A DNA stretch of 40,730 nucleotides, taken from Oliverpabstia intestinalis. GTDB lineage: Bacteria > Bacillota > Clostridia > Lachnospirales > Lachnospiraceae. Position 1 is the first letter of the stretch. The number at the start of each line of letters is the position of its first letter. The stretch lies in assembly GCF_009696065.1 (NCBI RefSeq), contig NZ_VUMS01000024.1:1-40730 (forward strand), read 5' to 3'. Position numbers and translations under genes: made by a program. This document shows, in pieces, positions 33,799 through 40,730 of this stretch. Under the pieces are notes generated by a model. The model was not told the DNA's origin. It saw only the letters and a program-made list of their open reading frames with translations, and did not search any database.

Positions 33799-34587
33799 CT
33801 ATCTCTTATACATGGTTTTTTCTTCCCCATCATCGGCGTTAGGAATTCCTGTGCCGAGCTGATCCCAGTTCAATATAACAGAATCAGTAAACGCATTGAT
33901 AACCAGACCAGTTAATACATATCGTGATTCTTTTGCCATATTAATCGCATCAGAAATGTATACTTCTCTTTGATAAAATTTCTTCCCATACTCTTTCATT
34001 TCCGCTGCACTTGTAAACACAGGAAGATAATATCTTTCTCCATTTTTCAGAATATCCATCTGGTTCTTCTCGCTGATATAGGGAACCCATACTTTACTGA
34101 TCTTCAAAGCCTCTATCATATCATTTTCTGCAGACCAGCTTTTCTCTTTTTTATAAATATTCAGTGCTTCTTTCAAATTTTTCGATGCGCCGGCCGAAAC
34201 AAAACCATGATCCTCTTCCGGCTTCTTCTGCCAGTAAGTTTCGTTATTAGCAGCCTGGGATGTATGATATTGCGCATATGCATTATTCTGCGTTCTTCCG
34301 TCTGTGCTGTTTCCAGCAGAATTTCCCTGATTGTTTCCAACAGAGATTTCCTGATAAAGTTTCCATTTTTTATCGATCCGGATCGCACCAACTAAAGAGA
34401 GTAAAAAGGATATAGCACCAATGCCTACTGATCCACCTGATGTAATTGCCAGAAGTACATATACCAATTCTATTATAGCCAGAATATAAGCCATTGTTGT
34501 TGTTTTCTTTTTAATTAAGAGAATTCCCAGAACAATACTGACAACCATAAACAACAAATTGAGCTTTACTGCTCCCATCTGGAACAA
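33799..34587 (-). CDS. Membrane protein with SseB-like C-terminal domain
   Basis: A 262-residue protein. Two or three N-terminal membrane helices (about 8-75; LLFMVVSIVLGILLIKKK) are followed by a low-complexity Asn/Gly linker and a C-terminal SseB-type domain (about 130-235) with MIEALKISKVWVPYISE and YYLPVFTSAAEMKEYGK. SseB domains are widespread in Firmicutes with unknown function. The start is uncertain: TTG at 34587 has GGAGG 12 bases upstream, the first ATG is at 34578, and the frame stays open without an ATG to a TAG at 34651-34653. The N-terminus may have been lost or altered, as the upstream DNA looks decayed. Confidence 0.7.
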   Translation of the reverse strand: MFQMGAVKLNLLFMVVSIVLGILLIKKKTTTMAYILAIIELVYVLLAITSGGSVGIGAISFLLSLVGAIRIDKKWKLYQEISVGNNQGNSAGNSTDGRTQNNAYAQYHTSQAANNETYWQKKPEEDHGFVSAGASKNLKEALNIYKKEKSWSAENDMIEALKISKVWVPYISEKNQMDILKNGERYYLPVFTSAAEMKEYGKKFYQREVYISDAINMAKESRYVLTGLVINAFTDSVILNWDQLGTGIPNADDGEEKTMYKR

Positions 34588-34637
34588 ACCATCAATGCTT
34601 CCTCCATTCTGAAGTATGCTTTGCGATAGGTGTCCTA

Positions 34638-34787
34638 TCAGATATGTAAACTATGATTCCGGGAAATGAATAGATCTCTTACCTTTGTAAGTCTCAGATC
34701 CGCCGGAATTTCTTTCACTTCTCCTGCACGCCGCAGCCGACACAGCATGTGCTGAAAATCATTCCATTCCGGGCAACTAAAAGAATA
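34638..34787 (-). pseudogene. Unrecognised 49-codon coding fragment
   Basis: Between two stop codons the frame reads from SCPEWNDFQHMLCRLRRAGE to RDLFISRNHSLHI with no ATG at its head. The composition (Arg, Leu, Glu rich) looks protein-like. It may be a remnant of a gene lost when the SseB region was rearranged. No family recognised. Confidence 0.25.
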
Positions 34788-34796
34788 CTATATTTT

Positions 34797-34861
34797 GAAA
34801 CAAAAAAACGTTGCATCTCTTGAATCCCAGTGAATTCAAGAAATACAACGTTTTTTGTTTC
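34797..34861. terminator. Terminator after the histidine kinase gene
   Basis: GAAACAAAAAAACGTTG pairs with CAACGTTTTTTGTTTC, and an inner stem TCTTGAAT/AATTCAAGA closes the top. The gap from 34862 to 34959 shows nothing further. Confidence 0.8.
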
Positions 34862-34959
34862 TGATAGCTCCTTTAAAGAAAATCTTTTTTATGCAACCCG
34901 ATTATCCGTCCTCTCATATCATTGAGCACACCATTCTGCACACCGTGATTCCTTAGTTT

Positions 34960-35853
34960 TCACAAGTTAAAACTCATCTCAACGATAAACTCATTTTCCT
35001 CTATCTTTGCACCAATCTCTCCATTCATACGTCTGACAAATTCTCTTGCAATAGATAACCCCAGTCCGGTAGATGTTTTACTTCTTGCTGCATCCGCTTT
35101 GTAAAATCTATCAAATACATGTTCTATATCAATCTTTTCTGAAGCTATCACCTGATTACTGATTCGCAATACCGCCTGGTTCTGCTCTCGTTTTAACACA
35201 ATGCGTATTTTCTTTTCTCCATGATCCAGACCATTTTTTATTACATTCTGAATAATCCGGCTCAGCCCCTGTTTATTTCCATCTATATACAACTGTTCTT
35301 CCGTAATCTGAATGTCCGGCTGGATCTCTCTTCTCACCCACTCATCATAATACGAAAAAACAGTTTCTTTCAGAATCCGGTTGATACAACAGGATGTCAG
35401 TTCCAGACGATAGGATTCATTTTTTAACTTTGTGAACATGAAAAGTTCTTCCAGCATTTCATTCAGACTGTGTATTCTTTCATGAATAATATTCAGATAA
35501 CGTCTCTGCTCTTCGACATTTTCACATGCTTCCATAAGCTGGAAATACCCGTCCAGAGATGTCAGTGGTGTCCGGATATCATGAGAAAGATTCGTATAAG
35601 TATCAGCAATCAGAGTTTCTTTCTCCTGATAGTACTGTTTCTCTTTCCTACGCAATTCCAGAAGGTCATTCAGCCTGTCTGAAAGCATTCCGATTCCTCC
35701 CAGACCAAACTCACGATGAATCAACATATTACTGTCATGTTTCATAAGGAACGCCAACTGGCGGCAGATGTCTTTCACCTGCCGCTGATATTTCCACATA
35801 ATAATTGATTGTAAAATAATAATTCCTGCCAGTATCCCAATTATGATATACAT
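34960..35853 (-). CDS. Sensor histidine kinase with a single N-terminal membrane helix
   Basis: A 297-residue HisKA kinase. One membrane helix (about 2-20) is followed almost at once by the cytosolic linker and the H-box NLSHDIRTPLTSLDGY with phospho-acceptor His91. The ATPase N-box is QNVIKNGLDHG, the F-box is FDRFYKAD and the G-box is STGLGLSIAREF. There is no extracellular sensor domain, which suggests sensing within the membrane or through the partner ABC transporter, as in antimicrobial-peptide detection modules (inference). It starts three bases after the permease stop, last gene of an operon whose response regulator is first. Confidence 0.92.
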   Translation of the reverse strand: MYIIIGILAGIIILQSIIMWKYQRQVKDICRQLAFLMKHDSNMLIHREFGLGGIGMLSDRLNDLLELRRKEKQYYQEKETLIADTYTNLSHDIRTPLTSLDGYFQLMEACENVEEQRRYLNIIHERIHSLNEMLEELFMFTKLKNESYRLELTSCCINRILKETVFSYYDEWVRREIQPDIQITEEQLYIDGNKQGLSRIIQNVIKNGLDHGEKKIRIVLKREQNQAVLRISNQVIASEKIDIEHVFDRFYKADAARSKTSTGLGLSIAREFVRRMNGEIGAKIEENEFIVEMSFNL

Positions 35854-35856
35854 CTG

Positions 35857-36702
35857 TTAAATATCCCTCTTTTGAAAAACAACACTGCTTACAGATATCA
35901 TTATAATAATGAATACACATGCCACGCCAAGTGCCAAAAAACAATCATTTCCACCTGGATTCATAGGAAGAAGTGATATTTTCCCAGTGATCGTATACTT
36001 ATACATCTGGAAATTATGAATTCCCATTTTCCGAACTGCGCTGTTTACTAATCCGTATACAATACTCATTACGTTCATTGTCAGACAAATGGAAATAACC
36101 ATGCTGATCACATTATTTTTCAAAACAATCGCAATCGCCATACAGATCAATACGAGCGCATAATGAAGTACCAGCTCAGTCAGGAAATAAGAGCAGGCGG
36201 CCTTTGGATCGCCCCACTCCAAGTCTCCGAAAACAATATAGTTCGCCACTGCCTGCAGTATAAATGCCCCTGTCATTGTCAGTGCCATAAAAACTGCCAG
36301 GGCAATGGATCTGGAGAAGATCAAAGCTCCTCTTTTTTGAACCTGACCGCCAATATTTTTTATATAACCACTTCCTATATCTGCTGTTGAAAACAGAACA
36401 GCAAAAATCACCAAAAACAATGCGTAAAATTTTCCCTGAGAATTTGCATAAAAAATGTCGTATACTGTAACTTTTTCTCCAGGTTCTGTAGGCAATGTCA
36501 CCATCATTCCCACATTAATATTCTCTGCTGTTGGCTCAGTAAACTGCTCCTGCTGCGCAGCATCCTCTTTGTTCAATGAATCATAATCTGTTTTACACAG
36601 AAAGGTTGTAAACAATACTGCCACAGCCAGCACGATCCAGACTATATACATACTCTTTGTCCGAAACATCCGGTACAAATCCATTTTTATCATATTAAGC
36701 AT
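35857..36702 (-). CDS. ABC-2 type transporter permease
   Basis: A 281-residue membrane protein with six predicted helices and a large loop after the first helix (about 40-95). It starts IKMDLYRMFRTKSMYIVWIV, typical of BcrB/LanEFG-like permeases that work with single ATPases in peptide-antibiotic immunity. The start at 36702 has AGGAGG eight bases upstream within the ATPase gene and overlaps it by 8 bases (ATGCTTAA), showing translational coupling. A GTG at 36711 is the less likely alternative. It should form a complex with the product of 36695-37612. Confidence 0.88.
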   Translation of the reverse strand: MLNMIKMDLYRMFRTKSMYIVWIVLAVAVLFTTFLCKTDYDSLNKEDAAQQEQFTEPTAENINVGMMVTLPTEPGEKVTVYDIFYANSQGKFYALFLVIFAVLFSTADIGSGYIKNIGGQVQKRGALIFSRSIALAVFMALTMTGAFILQAVANYIVFGDLEWGDPKAACSYFLTELVLHYALVLICMAIAIVLKNNVISMVISICLTMNVMSIVYGLVNSAVRKMGIHNFQMYKYTITGKISLLPMNPGGNDCFLALGVACVFIIIMISVSSVVFQKRDI

Positions 36703-37612
36703 GGCTGGCACCTCCTGTCAGATTCAGGAAATAAGCTTCCAGTTCTTCACTGGTTATAGAAATCCCTTTTACCGGAATTCCGGCCTTCGCAAGCTCCATA
36801 TTCAATGATGCACTTTCACTCAGACGTTCAAAAATGTGAATATGCTCTTTATCTGTTACCTGATAACTCGTAAATCCCATGGCATCCAAAACCGGAATCG
36901 CCCGCTTCGGATCATCCAGTGTCAATTCCATCCGTTCACTACATTTTCTCATTAATTCATCTCTTGTAAGTTCCTGCAATAAGCTTCCATTGTGAATGAT
37001 TCCATAATCAGTAGCAATCTTCGATAATTCTTCCAGAATATGACTGGAAATACAAATCGTCATATTTCTCTCTTTCTGAAGCCTCTGAATCGTATCGCGA
37101 ACCTCTGCAATCCCCTGTGGATCCAGCCCATTGATTGGCTCATCAAGAACTAATAAGTCCGGTTCTCCAACTAAGGCAAGGCCGATTCCCAGACGCTGTT
37201 TCATTCCAAGTGAAAAGTGTTTTGTCTTTTTTCTTCCCACCTGCTCCAGACCTACTGTTTTCAATATCTCTTCCACATAATCTGCTTTCTTTATTCCCAA
37301 CAGCTTGCATTTGATATTCAGATTTTCATATGCGGTCATATTTCCATACAACCCGGGCGCTTCAATCAGACATCCCACCCGTGAGCGGACTTTTTGCAAA
37401 TCCTTTCCTTTGTATCCAAAGATTTCGATTTCTCCACTGGTCGGTTTGGAAAGTCCACTGATCATCTTCAGGCAGGTTGTCTTCCCCGCTCCATTCCGTC
37501 CTATAAATCCATAAATAGCGCCCTTTTTAATATGCATACTGACACTGTCCACAGCCTTATGGTGACCATACTGCTTCGTCAATCCTCTTGTTTCCAATAA
37601 CATCTCACTCAA
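36695..37612 (-). CDS. ABC transporter ATP-binding protein (BcrA/lantibiotic-immunity type)
   Basis: A 305-residue ATPase with Walker A GRNGAGKTT, Q-loop region, signature FSLGMKQRLGIG, Walker B LLVLDEPINGLDP and switch His in ISSHILEEL. The short C-terminal domain is typical of the bacitracin/lantibiotic immunity (DRA) group. Start choice: the ATG at 37621 directly touches its AAAAGGAG site, while the TTG at 37612 lies nine bases from it and yields MSEMLLETRGLTKQYG, close to family starts, so TTG is preferred. No lantibiotic gene is near, so immunity to foreign peptides is likelier than self-immunity. Confidence 0.9.
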   Translation of the reverse strand: MSEMLLETRGLTKQYGHHKAVDSVSMHIKKGAIYGFIGRNGAGKTTCLKMISGLSKPTSGEIEIFGYKGKDLQKVRSRVGCLIEAPGLYGNMTAYENLNIKCKLLGIKKADYVEEILKTVGLEQVGRKKTKHFSLGMKQRLGIGLALVGEPDLLVLDEPINGLDPQGIAEVRDTIQRLQKERNMTICISSHILEELSKIATDYGIIHNGSLLQELTRDELMRKCSERMELTLDDPKRAIPVLDAMGFTSYQVTDKEHIHIFERLSESASLNMELAKAGIPVKGISITSEELEAYFLNLTGGASHA

Positions 37613-37639
37613 TTTTTTCATCTCCTTTTCTTATCTGCA

Positions 37640-37668
37640 TTTATAATAAAAGAGGAATCCTAATCAAA
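37640..37668 (-). promoter_or_regulatory. Possible internal promoter for the ABC-kinase genes
   Basis: On the minus strand TTTGAT (37663-37668) and TATAAA (37640-37645) are 17 bases apart in the 86-base gap after the response regulator gene. This could allow separate induction of the transporter. Confidence 0.4.
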
Positions 37669-37698
37669 CGCAAATAAACATTAAAAAAAGAGTAAAGA

Positions 37699-38385
37699 TT
37701 ATGCATGAAGACGATAACCGATTCCCCATACTGTCTCGATGTACTCGTCTGAAGTCACTTGTTTGATTTTCTTGCGGATATTGCTGATATGCACATCCAA
37801 GGTCTTCGTCTCACCCATATAAGGCTCATCCCAGGCATATTCGAAAATATCCTCTTTGCTAAAAACCTGTTTTGGATTTCTGAGCAGTAATTCTAAAATT
37901 GCGAACTCCTGTTTTGTGATCTTCGAAAGTATCCTACCATCAATTCTGACCTGAAATGTATCTCTGTTTAATATCATATTTTTAAATGAAAGATTATGCT
38001 CTCTTCCTGCTTCTTTTTCTTCCTTATGGCGAAGCTGCACCTGAACTCTTGCCAGCACTTCTCTGATTTCAAATGGTTTTGTTATATAATCATCAGCTCC
38101 GCTGGTCAAAACCTCTACCTTTTCATCCAGACTGTCTTTTGCAGTCAGAACAATAACCGGAAGATTTCCCTTTTTTCGTATTTCCTCCAGAACCGCTTCT
38201 CCTGAGATTCCGGGCAGCATCAGATCCAGCAACACCAGTTCATAACCATGCTCCTGCATATTTAAGAGCAGTTTTGCTTCGGTTCCTGAAAAAGCCTGTT
38301 CACAGGAATAGCCTTCTTTGGATAATGCCTCCTGAAGCAAATTATTGATATTGGTATCATCTTCTACGATCAGTATTTTTTGCAT
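37699..38385 (-). CDS. OmpR-family response regulator
   Basis: A 228-residue two-domain regulator. The receiver domain (1-118) has acidic Asp9/Asp10 (VEDD), phospho-acceptor Asp54 in VLLDLMLPG, Thr in VIVLTAKDS and Lys in YITKPFE. The C-terminal winged helix (about 130-228) has LSKITKQEFAILELLLRNP and TLDVHISNIRKKI. It should be phosphorylated by the kinase at 34960-35853 and control the operon, perhaps through the dyad at 38445-38467. The start at 38385 is preferred to 38421 because of AGAGGAGTGG and the canonical MQKILIVEDD start. Confidence 0.94.
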   Translation of the reverse strand: MQKILIVEDDTNINNLLQEALSKEGYSCEQAFSGTEAKLLLNMQEHGYELVLLDLMLPGISGEAVLEEIRKKGNLPVIVLTAKDSLDEKVEVLTSGADDYITKPFEIREVLARVQVQLRHKEEKEAGREHNLSFKNMILNRDTFQVRIDGRILSKITKQEFAILELLLRNPKQVFSKEDIFEYAWDEPYMGETKTLDVHISNIRKKIKQVTSDEYIETVWGIGYRLHA

Positions 38386-38432
38386 GCTTGTCCACTCCTC
38401 TGTTTTATACTGTGAAAACATTATATTTTTGT

Positions 38433-38467
38433 ATTATATCACAGAATTTATGCTAATCGCATAAATT
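38433..38467 (-). promoter_or_regulatory. Promoter region with a perfect 23-bp dyad upstream of the response regulator operon
   Basis: AATTTATGC-TAATC-GCATAAATT (38445-38467) is a perfect 9-bp inverted repeat. A TATAAT -10 box on the minus strand (38433-38438) lies seven bases downstream, so the dyad covers the -35 position, where no consensus -35 is present. This arrangement fits an operator for an activator or autoregulator. Confidence 0.55.
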
Positions 38468-38473
38468 TGCGTG

Positions 38474-38543
38474 GTATGTCTGGGTTTTCTGTGACCTTCG
38501 CTCGCGAAAAACGCCTTGCGGGATATTATCAGTAAACAGTAAC
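38474..38543. repeat. Possible diverged partial copy of the structured repeat
   Basis: It shares GTATGTCT-GG-TTTT, AAAAC-GCCTTGCGGGA and a CAGTAAC-type end with the right two thirds of copies A and B, but similarity is patchy. Confidence 0.35.
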
Positions 38544-38544
38544 G

Positions 38545-38597
38545 GAAGAACAGTCTGACTTTCTGGAAAATATTTCTATAAAGTCAGACTGTTCTTC
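38545..38597. terminator. Perfect 18-bp stem-loop after the DUF134-NifX gene
   Basis: GAAGAACAGTCTGACTTT/AAAGTCAGACTGTTCTTC encloses a 17-base AT-rich loop. It probably ends transcription of the leftward gene 140 bases upstream, but there is no T-run on either side, so another role is possible. The rest of 38598-38732 shows only a 6-bp GCTTCC/GGAAGC hairpin. Confidence 0.5.
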
Positions 38598-38732
38598 ATA
38601 TTCACACTAATTATATTTTCTGAGCATAATTACTTTTTGCGAAAATCTCAGATGACTCCGGTGTGGACTGCGTTCCATGACACGCAAAGGCTGTTATTAG
38701 AGGCTTACGCTTCCGACGGAAGCTCATTCTTC

Positions 38733-39506
38733 TTAATGACAGCTATGGCTTCCACATCCATGCTCGCCACATGTATGTCCTTCCCCGTGGTTATGCTCAT
38801 GGTGAGAACACTTAACATCCGGATTATAATCCAGTGTTTCATTGATAAAAGCTTTTACTGCTTTATCCGCATCTCCGGAAACTCCTCCGAAAAGCTCAAT
38901 ACCGGCTGCCGCTAACGCTGTCTGTGCACCGCCTCCGATTCCACCACAGATCAAAACATCTGCGTTCAATGCATTAAGAACTCCTTCCAATGCGCCATGT
39001 CCGCTTCCATTGGTATCTACTACTTCTGAATGTACTACTTTTCCTTCCTCTACATCGTAAATCTTAAATGTCTCTGTGTGTCCAAAGTGCTGGAAAATCT
39101 GTCCATTTTCATATGTTACTGCTATTCTCATGATACCTTCTCCTTTTTCTGCTGCATATTTTTTGTAAATTTCCTGTTTGTAACAGCCTCCAAAGCTACA
39201 GTTGCTGCTCTGACCGTCACAAATTCTGAAATCTCCACCCTCGATTCTAAGTGGATGTCCATCAATGAGTGCATCTGCTATTTTCTTCCTGGCAATCTCG
39301 TAAATTCGTTGAACCGTTGTTCTTGCGATCTGCATAGATGCTGCACACTGCTCCTGACTGTAACCTTTTTTGTCCAAAAGACGAATTGTCTCGTACTCAT
39401 CTACTGTCAGAATAATGGGTGTGTTTTTCTCAGTATCATCTGCCGGAAGAAATTCTAAAATTTGAGGGAAATGACAGACTTTTCTGCATTTTACTGGTCT
39501 CGGCAT
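38733..39506 (-). CDS. DUF134 DNA-binding domain fused to a NifX/NifB-type Fe-Mo cofactor domain
   Basis: A 257-residue fusion. Residues 1-100 are DUF134, a sigma-4-like helix-turn-helix (LTVDEYETIRLLDKKGYSQE, MQIARTTVQRIYEIARKKI) with Cys7 and Cys11 near the start and a C-x8-C-x4-C group at 95-108. Residues 126-225 are a dinitrogenase iron-molybdenum cofactor domain (MRIAVTYENGQIFQHFGHTE, ADVLICGGIGGGAQTALAAAG). The tail is His/Cys-rich, likely metal-binding. No nitrogenase genes are near; such proteins occur in non-fixing clostridia, perhaps handling metal or Fe-S clusters. An internal ATG at residue 126 has AAAGGAGAAGG upstream. The main ATG at 39506 follows AAAGGAGCAGCTT. Confidence 0.88.
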   Translation of the reverse strand: MPRPVKCRKVCHFPQILEFLPADDTEKNTPIILTVDEYETIRLLDKKGYSQEQCAASMQIARTTVQRIYEIARKKIADALIDGHPLRIEGGDFRICDGQSSNCSFGGCYKQEIYKKYAAEKGEGIMRIAVTYENGQIFQHFGHTETFKIYDVEEGKVVHSEVVDTNGSGHGALEGVLNALNADVLICGGIGGGAQTALAAAGIELFGGVSGDADKAVKAFINETLDYNPDVKCSHHEHNHGEGHTCGEHGCGSHSCH

Positions 39507-39533
39507 AAGCTGCTCCTTTCTCGCTTTTCTTAT

Positions 39534-39562
39534 ATAATAGTCCTATAAAAGGCATATGTCAA
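39534..39562 (-). promoter_or_regulatory. Sigma-A promoter of the DUF134-NifX gene, -35 box in a palindrome
   Basis: On the minus strand a consensus TTGACA (39557-39562) and TATTAT (39534-39539) are 17 bases apart. The -35 box is the inner edge of one arm of the palindrome at 39547-39586. Confidence 0.75.
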
Positions 39563-39586
39563 TAATATTTTTGACATATGCCTTTT
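39547..39586. terminator. 16-bp inverted repeat: terminator and/or operator
   Basis: AAAAGGCATATGTCAA and TTGACATATGCCTTTT are exact inverted repeats around an 8-base AT loop. It can end the leftward remnant transcript (T-rich end CCTTTTATAG) and also presents two TTGACATATGCC half sites over the DUF134-NifX promoter, so it may be an operator. Confidence 0.6.
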
Positions 39587-39623
39587 ATGAATCAGCTACT
39601 GTTCCTGCAATGTATGTCCATCC

Positions 39624-40076
39624 CTATGGAACGCGGAAGGTCCGGAATAGTTTGATGGCTTCACGCAAGGGGGATGCTCCGGCACAAACTAAATACGTCT
39701 GAAATACCATATTCCCAAACATTGTAAGGAAAAATATCAAAAAGCCATATCGGAACCATTTTGAACTCATCCATCGCAGGATTGGTTTATTTCTTGAGCA
39801 TTTTAAATCTCCACCAAGCTTACTAAAAAACTGGCCACGTCCACACAAATGATTACAGAAAAATTTATTTCCAACGAATATTGCTATTCCTAACGGCACC
39901 AGGGTTTCCGCTCCTGCTCCGGTCAGCGCAAAACCGAGGTTCACCGAACCTCGTGCGCCCTTGGTCAGAGTCTGTTTCCCATCATTCGGAATAACTGCCT
40001 GTGCATCCTTTTTTACAATAAAGTCTCCTGCAGTGATGGATACGCATCTAACATAAACTGTCTTGCTTCTCTGTAG
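39624..40076 (-). pseudogene. Truncated 4Fe-4S membrane protein remnant
   Basis: The open frame carries VNLGFALTGAGAETLVPLGI, the cysteine motif GNKFFCNHLCGRGQFFSKLG and a membrane helix (FRYGFLIFFLTMFGNMVFQT), then stops after FRTFRVP. This resembles polyferredoxin-like (NapH/YccM-type) membrane proteins, which normally continue with more helices and further CxxCxxC motifs; these are missing. Upstream the frame continues without an ATG into the 3' part of another fragment. It is probably a non-functional internal piece. The GTG at 39944 is the only nearby candidate start and lacks a convincing ribosome site. Confidence 0.6.
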
Positions 40077-40180
40077 TCATCCGGGGTAAGTTCGCCAGCT
40101 ACACGAAACCATTCACCATTCTTAAATGCACTTGCTATTGACAATCCTATAGAATATGCTAGCGGGTGGGATGCAGGCAT
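40013..40180 (-). pseudogene. Fragment of a pyridoxamine 5'-phosphate oxidase-family (FMN-binding) protein
   Basis: A 55-codon frame containing ASAFKNGEWFRVAGELTPDD and ARQFMLDAYPSLQ, matching the strand-turn-helix near the C-terminal third of PNPOx-like split-barrel flavoproteins as I recall them. The N-terminal barrel and the normal C-terminus are absent, and the end overlaps the 4Fe-4S remnant in another frame, marking a junction of two unrelated gene pieces. Confidence 0.5.
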
Positions 40181-40324
40181 GGGTAGATGTTGAAGATAGT
40201 TCAGATGTATGGTAAATGAATAGTGAATATTTCTAGTGGATTAAGGGTGAATATGTGGTAGAATAACCCATATGGTAGGCTTGTTCAAGAGACTGTCAAA
40301 TCGGAATTTACGCGAGGTGCATTG

Positions 40325-40567
40325 ATGAGACAACTATTGGAAATAGATTTACAAAATTATGAAAATTGCGATAGCGTATTTAGCAGACCATCTGTAAGAG
40401 GAATTATTCTCAAAGATGATAACAAAATTGCACTTGTTTACAGTGAGAAGGAAAAATATTACAAATTTCCAGGTGGAGGGATTCACAAGGATGAAGATCA
40501 GAAAGAAGCTCTTATTCGGGAGGTTAGGGAAGAGGTTGGGTTAACTGTTATTCCGGAATCTGAATAA
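40325..40567 (+). pseudogene. Truncated Nudix hydrolase
   Basis: An 80-codon frame with SVRGIILKDDNKIALVYSEK and a complete Nudix box (GGGIHKDEDQKEALIREVRE, EVGL), ending soon after at VIPESE. Nudix enzymes need about 130 or more residues including strands after the box, so the product is probably inactive. The ATG at 40325 has GAGGTG upstream; a TTG at 40322 is adjacent. The sequence after the stop looks unrelated, consistent with a recombination end point. Confidence 0.65.
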
Positions 40568-40690
40568 TCTGTGCTCCAATGAGCCACCTGTCCGGCAAGC
40601 TTGGGTTCTTCCGCAATTGCCCGTTTTTTGCTTCCAATGAAATTATTTCTGTGATAAAATGTTGGTATCAAATAAAGGCGGTATATGATA

Positions 40691-40730
40691 ATGAATGATT
40701 CGTTGAAATTAGATATGTTTTTCCCAGGTG
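40691..40730 (+). CDS. Start of an unidentified gene (partial, runs off the right edge)
   Basis: The frame MNDSLKLDMFFPG runs to the edge. AAAGGCGG lies about ten bases before the ATG at 40691; an in-frame ATG at 40685 is an alternative. Too short to identify. Confidence 0.35.
   Translation, partial: MNDSLKLDMFFPG

Noticed and set aside
40548-40666. Short minus-strand frame containing EAKNGQLRKNPSLPDRWLIG
   Set aside because: It reads somewhat like protein but overlaps the Nudix remnant, has no start codon with a ribosome site and no recognised family; too weak to list.
1-40730. tRNA, rRNA, riboswitch or T-box elements
   Set aside because: I looked for cloverleaf ends, T-box and common riboswitch core motifs by eye and found none convincing; a covariance-model scan would be needed to exclude weak cases.

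Overview
The window looks like a chromosomal segment from a spore-forming gut clostridium of the Lachnospiraceae (Blautia/Ruminococcus/Dorea-like). The evidence is a GerA-type germinant receptor operon, a DUF3794-LysM spore-coat-type protein, long proteins with aromatic cell-wall-binding repeats, strong AGGAGG-type ribosome sites, many intrinsic terminators, and best-match families typical of that group. This is inference from gene content; no 16S or other marker is present.

Layout. The left edge (1-1056) holds the start of an IS3-type transposase, a SAM methyltransferase and a 165-bp palindromic MITE-like element. Next come nudC, a stand-alone siroheme/ferredoxin sulfite-reductase-like protein, two MATE transporters and pgi (1250-8065). 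A leftward gerA-gerB-gerC operon with a shortened GerC follows (8294-11527), then a GntR regulator overlapping ispE (11831-13397). A spore-coat-type protein is paired with a PrcB-like lipoprotein (13577-15563), divergent from plsC. A cell-envelope block runs murF, ddl, L,D-transpeptidase (16482-20435), followed by an aminotransferase and a divergent RlmI-like methyltransferase.

The most distinctive part is 23407-31418. Three exported, repeat-rich cell-wall-binding proteins (one with a class I glutamine amidotransferase/C26 peptidase domain, one with Ig-like domains, one with Ig-like plus a CAP-like domain) lie downstream of, and in one case directly joined to, an ECF-type sigma factor. That sigma factor carries its own transmembrane helix and an outward-facing Cys4 zinc-ribbon-like tail. 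It could be a one-protein envelope-sensing switch for its surface-protein neighbours (inference).

To the right are an EamA transporter, a decayed stretch with two genes each broken by one in-frame stop, an SseB-domain membrane protein, a response regulator-ABC transporter-histidine kinase operon headed by a perfect 23-bp dyad, and a DUF134-NifX fusion whose promoter -35 box lies inside a long palindrome. The right end (39.6-40.7 kb) holds truncated genes: a 4Fe-4S membrane protein, a PNPOx-like fragment and a Nudix fragment.

Dispersed small elements include a structured repeat of about 142 bp (2126-2268 and 11693-11834). Its two copies differ by compensating base changes in their hairpins. 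A related lone hairpin lies at 17884-17910 and a possible diverged partial copy at 38474-38543.
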